61,358 bases of DNA from positions 1 through 61,358 of the forward strand of contig NZ_JACSCY010000022.1 in assembly GCF_014333615.1 (NCBI RefSeq). The letters run 5' to 3'. The DNA is from Hymenobacter citatus (GTDB taxonomy: Bacteria; Bacteroidota; Bacteroidia; Cytophagales; Hymenobacteraceae). Below are positions 41,956 to 49,813 of this stretch, piece after piece (within the stretch, counting starts at the first letter, position 1; the number at the start of each line of letters is the position of its first letter). Made by a program: the position numbers and the translations under genes. The notes below the pieces were generated by a model. The model worked only from the letters and a program-made list of their open reading frames with translations, had not been told where the DNA came from and made no database searches.

Positions 41956-43188
41956 ATGTCTTCCCAAGCCGATATCCTCTCGTCCCAACAGAAAGCCACT
42001 CGCGCCCACGGCTCCACCAACGCCGCCGGCTTCACCGACTACTTTGACCTCGACGGCTTACTCACGGAGGAACACAAGCTCATCCGCCAGACCATCCGCG
42101 ACTTTGTGAAGCGGGAGATTTCGCCCAACATCGAGCGCTGGGCGCAGGAGGCGCATTTTCCTTCTGAAATCGTGCGCAAGTTTGGTGAGGTAGGCGCCTT
42201 TGGGCCCACTATCCCCACCGAGTACGGCGGCGGTGGCCTCGACTACATCAGCTACGGTCTGATTATGCAGGAAATCGAGCGCGGCGACTCGGGTATGCGT
42301 TCTACGGCCTCGGTGCAGGGCTCGTTGGTGATGTTCCCGATCTACCAGTACGGCTCGGAGGAACAGAAGCAGAAGTTCCTACCCAAGCTAGCCTCGGGCG
42401 AGTGGCTGGGCTGCTTTGGCCTCACAGAGCCCGACCACGGCTCTAACCCCGGCGGCATGGTGACCCGGCTGGAAGACAAAGGCGACTACTACCTGCTAAA
42501 CGGCGCCAAGCTCTGGATTTCCAACTCGCCCGAGTGCCAAGTGGCCGTGGTGTGGGCCAAAAACGAAGAAGGCCGCATCAAAGGCGTCATCGTAGAGCGT
42601 AGCATGGAGGGGTTTACTACCCCCGAAATCCACAACAAATGGAGCCTGCGCGCCTCCTGCACCGGCGAGTTGGTGTTCGACAACGTGCGCATTCCCAAAG
42701 AAAACGTGCTGCCGAACGTGGAAGGGCTCAAAGGCCCGCTCTCCTGCCTCGACTCGGCGCGTTTCGGTATTGCCTGGGGCGCCATTGGCGCGGCTATTGA
42801 CTGCTACGAGTCGGCCCTGAAATACTCGCTGGAGCGTGAGCAGTTTGGTAAGCCCATCGGCGGCTTCCAACTCCAGCAACGCAAGCTGGCCGAAATGCTC
42901 ACTGAGATTACCAAAGCCCAGCTCATGGCTTGGCGCCTGGGCGTGCTCAAAAACGAAGGCAAAGCCACCTCAGCCCAAATCAGCATGGCCAAGCGCAACA
43001 GCGTGCACATGGCCCTGGAGGTAGCCCGCGAAGCTCGCCAGATCCACGGCGGCATGGGTATCACGGGCGAGTACCCCATTATGCGCCACATGATGAACCT
43101 GGAATCGGTGATTACTTATGAAGGTACGCATGATATTCACCTGCTGATAACGGGGGCGGATATTACGGGGATTCAGGCGTTTAAATAA
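41956..43188 (+). CDS. gcdH: Acyl-CoA dehydrogenase, glutaryl-CoA dehydrogenase-like
   Basis: FAD enzyme predicted to oxidise and decarboxylate glutaryl-CoA to crotonyl-CoA in lysine/tryptophan breakdown. The 410-residue product has the ACAD fold: FGLTEPDHGSNPGG, WISNSPECQVAVVWAK, the SARFGIAWGAIGAA helix, REQFGKPIGGFQLQQRKLAEM (in part) and the C-terminal YEGTHDIHLLITGADITGIQAF (in part). The catalytic Glu389 in YEGTHDIH and the ITGIQAF ending match glutaryl-CoA dehydrogenases more than straight-chain acyl-CoA dehydrogenases. No other lysine-degradation gene is adjacent. Confidence 0.85.
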   Translation: MSSQADILSSQQKATRAHGSTNAAGFTDYFDLDGLLTEEHKLIRQTIRDFVKREISPNIERWAQEAHFPSEIVRKFGEVGAFGPTIPTEYGGGGLDYISYGLIMQEIERGDSGMRSTASVQGSLVMFPIYQYGSEEQKQKFLPKLASGEWLGCFGLTEPDHGSNPGGMVTRLEDKGDYYLLNGAKLWISNSPECQVAVVWAKNEEGRIKGVIVERSMEGFTTPEIHNKWSLRASCTGELVFDNVRIPKENVLPNVEGLKGPLSCLDSARFGIAWGAIGAAIDCYESALKYSLEREQFGKPIGGFQLQQRKLAEMLTEITKAQLMAWRLGVLKNEGKATSAQISMAKRNSVHMALEVAREARQIHGGMGITGEYPIMRHMMNLESVITYEGTHDIHLLITGADITGIQAFK

Positions 43189-43277
43189 CGCTTGAATCGG
43201 GTTTGGGGAAGTTGGCGTGGCTGTACTTCCCAGCATCCGCCTATATTAGCCCATCCATTTATTTGACCTGCTCTCTT

Positions 43278-43628
43278 ATGGCCGCCGCACCTGCTCCTTC
43301 TGCTTCGCCCTTGGTTTTGCTTGAATGCCTGATTGCCGGCACCTCCCACCGCGAGGGTCTGAAAGCCTATGAGCCGAAGCTACAGCTAGGCCAGGCCCTC
43401 ACGCTGGAGCGCGAAGCCGATAGCTCCTACGACGATTGGGCCGTGCGCGTGTACACGGCCGGCCCCGAGCCGATGTGGCTGGGCTACCTGCCCGAAGGCC
43501 GCAACGAAACCGTAGCCCGCCTCCTCGACGCCGACTTTCCGCTGGCCGGCCGTCTTACCCACAAAGCCTGGGAAGACGAGTGGCTGTACCTGGAAATGGA
43601 AGTCGTCCTACCTATTCAGGAGGTATAA
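43278..43628 (+). CDS. Stand-alone HIRAN-domain protein
   Basis: HIRAN domains bind DNA ends, including 3'-OH ssDNA, and are usually fused to helicases or nucleases. This 116-residue protein carries only that domain: LLECLIAGTSHREG, RVYTAGPEPMWLGYLPEGRNETVARLLDA and a final strand EMEVVLPI (cited in part). The start at 43278 (MAAAPAPSAS) is preferred over the frame open to 43203. It converges on the DUF4268 gene with 5 bp between stops. Confidence 0.82.
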   Translation: MAAAPAPSASPLVLLECLIAGTSHREGLKAYEPKLQLGQALTLEREADSSYDDWAVRVYTAGPEPMWLGYLPEGRNETVARLLDADFPLAGRLTHKAWEDEWLYLEMEVVLPIQEV

Positions 43629-43633
43629 TGCTT

Positions 43634-44095
43634 TCAGCGCAGCTCGTCGAAGGCATATTGCGCAGTGCTCCAGAACTCGTCTAAGGCAATTAGGCGCGGT
43701 TTGAAGAAGGAAATCAGCCGGGGCCAGTCGTCGCGGTTGAACAGGTTGACGGGCGCCAGCTCCTGATAGATGCGCGCTATGGGCTGGCCATTAGCGTCTT
43801 GCGTGGCGGGTTCCCAGATCCAGGCTTCGCCTGTAGCTTCCTCCAGCCACCGGCGCACCTCCTGGAACTGCTCGTAGAACAGCTCCCGGATGCCGGCATC
43901 CGGGTGTGTCAGCTCAATGCCAATGCTGGCCCGCCGCCCGTCGGCGTGCATGCGGAAGTAGACGTGCTTCAGGCCGGTTTTGTAATTGATCCAGTTGGTG
44001 GGCAATCCTTCGGCCGAAGGAACCGGGGTCATGTATTGCCCAAAGGTGGTCCAGAAAGCTTGTCGGAGCTGCGTAACTTCAGTTTTGCTGTACAT
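43634..44095 (-). CDS. DUF4268 domain-containing protein
   Basis: DUF4268 proteins have a nuclease-like or DNA-associated fold, but their role is not established. The 153-residue product starts MYSKTEVTQLRQAFWTTFGQYM and has the conserved blocks NWINYKTGLKHVYFRMHADGRRASIGIEL and DEFWSTAQYAFDELR (in part). Its start overlaps the stop of the upstream glycosyltransferase gene by 17 bp, suggesting coupling despite unrelated functions. Confidence 0.8.
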   Translation of the reverse strand: MYSKTEVTQLRQAFWTTFGQYMTPVPSAEGLPTNWINYKTGLKHVYFRMHADGRRASIGIELTHPDAGIRELFYEQFQEVRRWLEEATGEAWIWEPATQDANGQPIARIYQELAPVNLFNRDDWPRLISFFKPRLIALDEFWSTAQYAFDELR

Positions 44096-45767
44096 GCGGG
44101 ATAGGGCGGCGACGGGGTAGGCCAAACAGGTTTGCGTGGGTGGTGCGCATCCGGTAGGAGGCTTGTCGCGGCCGGTGAGTGGTCGTCATAATACGGCGGT
44201 TGAGCCGTTGAAAGAGTACGGTGTCGCTTTCCAGGTAGTACCACGCGGGTTTGCCATCGTAGTCGCCAATAGTGCCCTTATACAACTCATCGTACACCAG
44301 CCAGCCCCGGTGGCCCTGGGTGGCAGTGGCAAACTCATCAGCCGTTTTATCGATGTAGGTAGGGATATTGTGCGAAGCCGGCCGGTAATCGTGGCCTAGT
44401 ATGGCGTTGTATTTCAAAGGGTAGGCGAGCTTGTAGTAGCGGTAGGGCGGCACGTGGTTCCAGTTCAGGTATACCACGTCGCCGGGCTGATACCGGTCGT
44501 TTATGAACTGGAAAGCTTCCCGAAAATACGATTTCTTGTAGCCGCCAAACAACCCTGGGTCGGCTAGCTGACGGGCCGAGGCAGCCAACGGCGGCAACAG
44601 CAGCAGCAGGGGTAGCACCCACTGCCACCCCGCTCTCACACGATTCCCAATAGCCGCGCAGCCACTGGCAATAAATAGAATGAACACCGGCGCCAGAAAC
44701 ACAACTAGGCGCTCATATACCGGATACTTGCGCAGTGCCGAGGCCACCACCGTGAGCAGAATAGCAAATAGCAGTACCAAAAACAGCTGCCGCTGCCGCC
44801 GAAATAGCACGAAGGCACCCACCGCCAAACATCCTAGCGGCACGATGCGCAACACGAGGCGCGGCAGCGTGCTGCCAAGGATGCGCAGGTCCAGCAGCAG
44901 GCCAAGAGGGTAGTCCAACGCCATGTAGAGCTGGTAGAAAGGCCACCGTACGGCGGCTCGCGTAGCGGCTACGGGCATAAAGGCATCCAGTGTTTCAAAC
45001 CAGTACACCAGCCAGCCCGATTCAGTATACCGGCCCGTGAAGAGCAAGTAGTTGAGCGCAAAGCTGAGCAGCCAGAACGCAAACGGCACCAGCTGCCGCC
45101 AGAAGCGCGGCCAGTCGCGGCGCCACAAGTGCCACAGGCTTAGGGCACCGGCAATGGCCATCAGTACGAAGATGCTGGCGTAGGAAAACCACACCAGCGC
45201 CGCCCCGCCCACGGCCCACAGCAGCAATGGCCGCCATTGCTGCGCCGTATGAAAACGGAGGTAGAGATACAAGGCTACCACCGTAGCCAGCAGCTCGGCG
45301 CTGTACTGCTTGATTTCGACGCTGTGATACACCAGCGGGGGCGCCAGCGCCAGCATGCCCATGGCCACGGCCGCACCCAGCGGCGACAATACCCGGCGGC
45401 TGACTGGTACAAACAGCGCCAAGGCGCCCAGTGAGCATAGCAGCGGGACCAGCCGCAAGGCCATTTCCTGCTTGCCAAACAGCAGAACCGACAGCCGGCA
45501 AAGCCATAGAAACAGGATAGGCGCCTTCTGTTCGTACTCCAGCGCAGGTTGCGCCAGTTGCCCAAAATTCATCCGAATCAGGCTATTGGCCACGTACACT
45601 TCATCAATCCATAGGGAGCGGTTGTCGAAGAAGTGAAACAGCCGGATTGCCACGCCACAACTCAACAGCAGCCAGAAAACAACCTGCCAGTTAAGTATGC
45701 GCTGGGTAGGTCGTTGCCGAGAAGAATAAATGCTGGTAGTAGAAGAAAGAGTAGTGCTTATAGCCAT
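44079..45767 (-). CDS. GT39/ArnT-like membrane glycosyltransferase
   Basis: GT-C integral membrane enzyme that transfers a sugar from a polyprenyl-phosphate donor. The 562-residue product has about 11-12 membrane segments and the catalytic first-loop motif RSLWIDEVYVANSL with its acidic D-E pair, followed by YEQKAPILFLWL. A periplasmic C-terminal domain (about residues 410-555) follows the last helix. The start at 45767 is used; the frame open to 45932 lies in AT-rich DNA. It is divergent from a HAD and a UbiA gene that could supply its donor. Confidence 0.85.
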   Translation of the reverse strand: MAISTTLSSTTSIYSSRQRPTQRILNWQVVFWLLLSCGVAIRLFHFFDNRSLWIDEVYVANSLIRMNFGQLAQPALEYEQKAPILFLWLCRLSVLLFGKQEMALRLVPLLCSLGALALFVPVSRRVLSPLGAAVAMGMLALAPPLVYHSVEIKQYSAELLATVVALYLYLRFHTAQQWRPLLLWAVGGAALVWFSYASIFVLMAIAGALSLWHLWRRDWPRFWRQLVPFAFWLLSFALNYLLFTGRYTESGWLVYWFETLDAFMPVAATRAAVRWPFYQLYMALDYPLGLLLDLRILGSTLPRLVLRIVPLGCLAVGAFVLFRRQRQLFLVLLFAILLTVVASALRKYPVYERLVVFLAPVFILFIASGCAAIGNRVRAGWQWVLPLLLLLPPLAASARQLADPGLFGGYKKSYFREAFQFINDRYQPGDVVYLNWNHVPPYRYYKLAYPLKYNAILGHDYRPASHNIPTYIDKTADEFATATQGHRGWLVYDELYKGTIGDYDGKPAWYYLESDTVLFQRLNRRIMTTTHRPRQASYRMRTTHANLFGLPRRRPIPHVQQN

Positions 45768-45870
45768 GAAGCGATGCTCAAAGGATACGGGTATAAATAT
45801 TTTTGCTTGAAACGAGTAATATTTTGTATGGGTTATATACAATAAAGAAGGTAGATGGAGGAGTAAGTTG

Positions 45871-46098
45871 TTATCTATTATAAGGTGAAGGAATGACTGC
45901 TTGCAGGTAGTAGAACCAGAATGTATGCTCAAATGCTCGTTGGTTCAGCTCAGCAACAGGGGCTTCGGAATATACAAAACGAGCATAATTGTTGCTATTT
46001 TTATATAGAACTGTATTATGACAATAATCGTAAATTATCCGCAATTCATACAAGATAGCATATCCATTGGCTGCACTTCTACCCTCTAGACTATCCAC
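45871..46098 (-). CDS. Doubtful 75-codon reading frame
   Basis: Lies in AT-rich DNA upstream of the glycosyltransferase gene. The product reads as a plausible C-terminal fragment (YARFVYSEAPVAEL, HTFWFYYLQAVIPSPYNR) but matches nothing I recognise. It overlaps the HAD gene if that starts at 46067, and not if it starts at the GTG at 46100. It may be a gene remnant or chance. Confidence 0.25.
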   Translation of the reverse strand: MDSLEGRSAANGYAILYELRIIYDYCHNTVLYKNSNNYARFVYSEAPVAELNQRAFEHTFWFYYLQAVIPSPYNR

Positions 46099-46759
46099 AG
46101 TGAAGGCCGTTATTTTTGATGTCGACGGGACTCTCTATGAGCAGTCCCGGTTGCGCCGCAAGATGCTGTATGCGCTGCTAGGCCACTATGCGCTGCGCCC
46201 CTGGCGTGCGCAGGAGCTGCTCATTCTGAGTAAGTTTCGGGCAGAACGGGAAAAGCGGTCTGGTGCTATTGGCCCCGATCTGGAAAACGCCCAGTATGCG
46301 TGGTGCGCCGAAAAAGGAGGGTATTCCATCCCCAAAGTCAAGCGTACGGTAGAGCAGTGGATATTTCAAAATCCCAATCGGTATTTGGCGCAGTGCGTGT
46401 ATCCGGGCACACAGGCGTTTTTTGAAGACCTGCGGCAGCGCGGGATTAAAATAGGTATCTACTCCGATTACGCCGCGCACGACAAGCTGGCGGCAATGGG
46501 CTTGCAGGCCGACATCATCGTGAGCTCCACCGACCCCTTCATCGACCGCATGAAGCCAAACCCGGAAGGCCTGCTCTACATTGTTCAGCAACTAGGAGTA
46601 GCACCAGGAGAATGCCTGTTCATCGGCGACCGGCAGGAATTAGACGGTGTGTGTGCAGAGCGCGCCAACATGCCCTACCTCATTGTAGACAAGCAGCCGT
46701 TTGCCCAATTCGATTTCTATCACACCCTGAAAAATCAGTTGTTTCCTTCCACCAACTAG
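46067..46759 (+). CDS. HAD-superfamily phosphatase
   Basis: Phosphatase-type HAD hydrolase. Motif I is FDVDGT (nucleophile Asp18, acid Asp20), motif II the IYSDY Ser, motif III the Lys of RMKPNPEG, and motif IV GDRQELD. The 230-residue product has a helical C1-type cap. A GTG at 46100 is an alternative start. Only 4 bp separate its stop from the UbiA gene, so the two form an operon. Gene pairs or fusions of HAD with UbiA suggest it removes the 5-phosphate from the prenyl-phospho-ribose product of the neighbour (inference). Confidence 0.88.
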   Translation: MAALLPSRLSTVKAVIFDVDGTLYEQSRLRRKMLYALLGHYALRPWRAQELLILSKFRAEREKRSGAIGPDLENAQYAWCAEKGGYSIPKVKRTVEQWIFQNPNRYLAQCVYPGTQAFFEDLRQRGIKIGIYSDYAAHDKLAAMGLQADIIVSSTDPFIDRMKPNPEGLLYIVQQLGVAPGECLFIGDRQELDGVCAERANMPYLIVDKQPFAQFDFYHTLKNQLFPSTN

Positions 46760-46763
46760 ACTT

Positions 46764-47795
46764 ATGGAAAACACGTTTATCCTTTCTGACGCTGATAGTC
46801 AGGAGACAACTACGTTGCAGCCGGCGGGCCTACGCGACTACATCGCCATTGCGCGGCCCGATAACTGGGCCAAGAATGTCTTTATGATGCCGGGTGTGCT
46901 GTTTGCCCTGCTCATCTACCGGCCAGGTCTTGACTCACTTTTTGTGATGAAGCTGGTGCTAGGCATCGTAAGCACCTGCCTGATAGCATCGGCCAACTAC
47001 GTCATCAACGAATACCTGGACGCCGAATTCGACAAATTTCACCCCCTCAAGAAAAAGCGCACGTCGGTGGTGCGCGTGGTGAGTGCCAAGCTGGTGTACC
47101 TGGAATGGGTTGGGCTGGCGGCTGTGGGCCTCACATTGGCTTACCAGATTTCCATGCAGTTTTTGCTGGTAGCAGCTTTTCTGCTGTTTATGGGCGTGAT
47201 GTACAACGTGCGCCCCTTCCGCACCAAGGAGCGTGTGTTCTTGGATGTACTGTCCGAATCCATCAACAACCCCATTCGCTTTGCGCTGGGCTGGTTTATT
47301 GTGGCGCCGGCTCTCACCATCGGCACCATCAACTGGGCCGACCTGTTCCAGAGCCTACCCCCCTCCAGCATCCTAATTGCCTATTGGATGGGCGGCGCTT
47401 TCCTGATGGCCACCAAGCGCTTCGCGGAGTATCGCCTGATTGACAACCCCGAGCTGGCCGGCCTGTACCGCCGCTCCTTTAAGTTCTACACCGAGCACAG
47501 CCTGCTGATTTCGATGTTCTTCTATGCGCTTACCTCGGCTTTCTTCCTGGGCATTTTTTTGATTAAAAACCGGGTAGAGCTGCTGATTAGCTTCCCGTTC
47601 TTTGCCTTGCTGTTTGCCTGGTACCTCCGCCTTGGGCTGCTACAAAACTCACCGGTGCAAGGCTCAGAGAAGCTGTACACTCGGAAGTGGTTTATGCTAT
47701 ACGTTGCCCTGTTCTGCCTCCTACTTACAGCCCTTATGTTCGTTGATATTCCGTGGCTGCACTTGTTTTTGCAGGAAACATACTCGCTCAACTAA
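46764..47795 (+). CDS. UbiA prenyltransferase, decaprenyl-phosphate phosphoribosyltransferase-like
   Basis: Membrane enzyme likely to transfer phosphoribosyl from PRPP to a polyprenyl phosphate. The first Asp motif INEYLDAEFDKFHPLKKKR (residues about 81-99) contains the HPxK extension characteristic of this subfamily rather than of quinone or heme UbiA enzymes. The second motif appears as ATKRFAEYRL. About nine membrane segments are visible. It forms an operon with the HAD phosphatase gene and ends at a strong terminator. Confidence 0.88.
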   Translation: MENTFILSDADSQETTTLQPAGLRDYIAIARPDNWAKNVFMMPGVLFALLIYRPGLDSLFVMKLVLGIVSTCLIASANYVINEYLDAEFDKFHPLKKKRTSVVRVVSAKLVYLEWVGLAAVGLTLAYQISMQFLLVAAFLLFMGVMYNVRPFRTKERVFLDVLSESINNPIRFALGWFIVAPALTIGTINWADLFQSLPPSSILIAYWMGGAFLMATKRFAEYRLIDNPELAGLYRRSFKFYTEHSLLISMFFYALTSAFFLGIFLIKNRVELLISFPFFALLFAWYLRLGLLQNSPVQGSEKLYTRKWFMLYVALFCLLLTALMFVDIPWLHLFLQETYSLN

Positions 47796-47856
47796 CTCTA
47801 AAAAAACACAAGAAGCAGGTTGTGAGACAAGCAGCCTGCATAGGTTGATTTTCCGG

Positions 47857-47902
47857 AAACCCTGGCGGCCCGTTGTTTGTAACGGGCTGCCAGGGTTTTT
47901 TT
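47857..47902. terminator. Terminator after the UbiA gene
   Basis: AAACCCTGGC-GCCCGTT and AACGGGC-GCCAGGGTTT pair with one bulge around GTTTGT, followed by a T-run on the plus strand. It lies between convergent genes. Confidence 0.9.
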
Positions 47903-48902
47903 ATTCCAGCAACTCAGCCAGCGCTGCTATTTCCTGCCGGGCTTGCTGCACAGTGGGCTCCTGGCCAAATTCTCTGTCAACCCAACCAATAAAACCCGTT
48001 GCCAGCGCCGCCACGGCCTGGCGGCTGCTGCCGGGGGTAGCCGCTACGGGGTGGTCGGCAAGGGGTAGGGCATCCTCCAGGCCCAGCGTGCCCAGCACAT
48101 CCGACACAAAAGCCAGCGCGCACACGTGCAGCACCTGGTAGAGCAGCACTAGCTCTGGCAGACTCAGCGGGAGTCGCTCGCCGGCTGCCACTGCGCTCAG
48201 CCGTGTAGTAATGGCCTCTAGGGCCGAGTCGGATAACGTAGTAAGTGAGGGTAGGGCTTTTAGAAAGGGGTGCGCCGACGCTGCTGTGGTATGCCGCAAT
48301 TCCTGCGTGAGCAGCAGCGCCAGGCGCAACAGCTGCAAACGCCCCTCATCGAAACCCAGGGTAGCGGCCGGCGGCAACGCCGGGCGCAAGCTGGCCTCGT
48401 GCTGCTCCAAAATCGCCTGTATCTGCTGCTGGCGTCGGCGGAGCGGTGCCAGGGCCGCCGCACCGCTTGGGCCGGCCAGAAACTGCTCTAATGCATTTTC
48501 CAGCTCAGCGCTTAGCTGTAGACAATACGCGAAAAGATTCTCCAATTCCTCATCGGCAAGCTGCATGTGCTGACGTAGGTAGGCGCGCACTGCCGCGCTC
48601 AGCGGGCTGCCCAAAGCGGCCCTACCCAGCAGCACATAGTCGTAGAGACGAAGCGGCCGGGTAGCTATCATTTCTTCCAGCTCGGCAGTGGAGGCCAGTG
48701 CCGCTAGTTGGGCTACGGCAGGGGCATCAAGACGAGTGAGTGCGGTAATAGCTTCCTGCGCCTGTGCTGCTGCCGGGAGCTGAAAGAAGTGCTGGGTAGC
48801 CATGCCCAGCGCCGATAAGGCCGGTGCCAGTTGGGTGTAGGTAGTAGGCGGCAAAGGCCGCAAAGAGTGGTCAGGCGAGTGCGTAAAGGAAAGCATGTGC
48901 AA
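47901..48902 (-). CDS. Hypothetical helical protein, 333 aa
   Basis: Not recognised. Alanine- and leucine-rich, predicted all-helical, with no signal peptide or membrane span. It resembles a repeat or scaffold protein only in composition. The start could be 48902 or the ATG at 48896. CACCTTTG ends 3 bp before the second, recalling the spacing seen at ruvB. It is monocistronic. Confidence 0.6.
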   Translation of the reverse strand: MHMLSFTHSPDHSLRPLPPTTYTQLAPALSALGMATQHFFQLPAAAQAQEAITALTRLDAPAVAQLAALASTAELEEMIATRPLRLYDYVLLGRAALGSPLSAAVRAYLRQHMQLADEELENLFAYCLQLSAELENALEQFLAGPSGAAALAPLRRRQQQIQAILEQHEASLRPALPPAATLGFDEGRLQLLRLALLLTQELRHTTAASAHPFLKALPSLTTLSDSALEAITTRLSAVAAGERLPLSLPELVLLYQVLHVCALAFVSDVLGTLGLEDALPLADHPVAATPGSSRQAVAALATGFIGWVDREFGQEPTVQQARQEIAALAELLE

Positions 48903-49006
48903 AGGTGGCGAAGAAGAGGGAATTACTGCTTCAGTAGATTTATTTTATATAAAGTGATTATTTGTTTTATATATTATTTGCAGTGACGCATTTTAAATAA
49001 AAAAAC

Positions 49007-49186
49007 ATGGTTAATAAAATTATTATGGTTCTTATTTTGTGTATAAAGTGCTATTATAAAGAATACTACAATGAAATGAAGGGTATAAATCGTATTTATA
49101 AATCAATGATTATGGTTGTAATAATTGCATTTATATATTATTTTTTGTATCTTTGTATTATCAATTTAAATAAATCAATCACCTAA
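49007..49186 (+). CDS. Possible small membrane protein, 59 aa
   Basis: An ATG at 49007 opens 59 codons ending in TAA. The product would have two hydrophobic segments (IIMVLILC and MIMVVIIAFIYYFLYLCII) around a charged loop (KEYYNEMKGINRIYK). The DNA is strongly AT-rich, so such a long open frame is less expected by chance than in GC-rich DNA. The promoter of the DUF4332 gene lies inside its 3' part. No ribosome site or terminator supports it. Confidence 0.3.
   Translation: MVNKIIMVLILCIKCYYKEYYNEMKGINRIYKSMIMVVIIAFIYYFLYLCIINLNKSIT
49125..49155 (+). promoter_or_regulatory. Promoter of the DUF4332 gene
   Basis: TTG (49125-49127), a 20-bp spacer and TATCTTTG (49148-49155) match the consensus exactly. 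It predicts a leader of about 40 nt before the start at 49196. Confidence 0.88.
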
Positions 49187-49195
49187 TTCATACAC

Positions 49196-49606
49196 ATGCA
49201 CTATCAAATCAATTCTATCAAAAGTATTTCTGCTAAACAAGCTGCTACCCTCGAGCAGGAAGGCATCATGACATCGGACGCGCTGTTGCGTGCGGCCCGT
49301 ACACCCGCCGACCGCCGCGAGCTGGCCCGCAACACGGGTATCGAGGAAATGAAGATTTTTAAGTGGGTAAACTATGCTGACCTGTCGCGTATTGATGGGC
49401 TGGAGCCTGGCCTGACGGCGCTTCTGGAGCAAGCCGGCATCACGACGATGCTCGATTTGCGGGGCCGTTCACCCTTCAGCCTGCACAGCAAGCTGGTAGC
49501 CCTTAACAAGGAGCACCAGGTAGTAAACGCTGTGCCCGATATGTTGCAAATGGCTGATATTGTGAATCATGCCAAGAGCCTGGAGCCAGAAGTCTCGTAC
49601 CAGTAA
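49196..49606 (+). CDS. DUF4332 (helix-hairpin-helix) protein
   Basis: DUF4332 proteins contain tandem helix-hairpin-helix units and are probably nucleic-acid-associated; the exact role is unknown. The 136-residue product has two such units (ISAKQAATLEQEGIMTSDALL and IDGLEPGLTALLEQAGITTMLDL, cited in part). It has a consensus promoter and its own terminator, so it is a single-gene unit in an AT-rich setting. Confidence 0.8.
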   Translation: MHYQINSIKSISAKQAATLEQEGIMTSDALLRAARTPADRRELARNTGIEEMKIFKWVNYADLSRIDGLEPGLTALLEQAGITTMLDLRGRSPFSLHSKLVALNKEHQVVNAVPDMLQMADIVNHAKSLEPEVSYQ

Positions 49607-49647
49607 GTAATACGGGCACTCCTGCTGCCCTAGATCCCACCCAGCAG

Positions 49648-49693
49648 AAAACCGCGCTGACGCTTTGTTTAACAAGCGTCGGCGCGGTTTTTT
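49648..49693 (+). terminator. Terminator of the DUF4332 gene
   Basis: AAAACCGCGC-TGACGCTT and AAGCGTCG-GCGCGGTTTT pair around TGTTTAAC, followed by a T-run. Confidence 0.9.
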
Positions 49694-49802
49694 GTTTGGG
49701 TATGGCTATCTATATTAGTAATATCTGTACTGGTTGAAAAAATGCTAATAATATGGGACAAATTGCGGGATGACGCTGTTCTATAGCCAACCACAATCCG
49801 CT

Positions 49803-49810
49803 TACCTTTG
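49803..49810 (+). promoter_or_regulatory. -7 element directly before ruvB
   Basis: TACCTTTG matches TAnnTTTG and ends 3 bp before the ATG. The -33 position holds only a partial match (TTC, 21-bp spacer). If real, the transcript would begin at or very near the start codon. Confidence 0.6.
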
Positions 49811-49813
49811 CAT

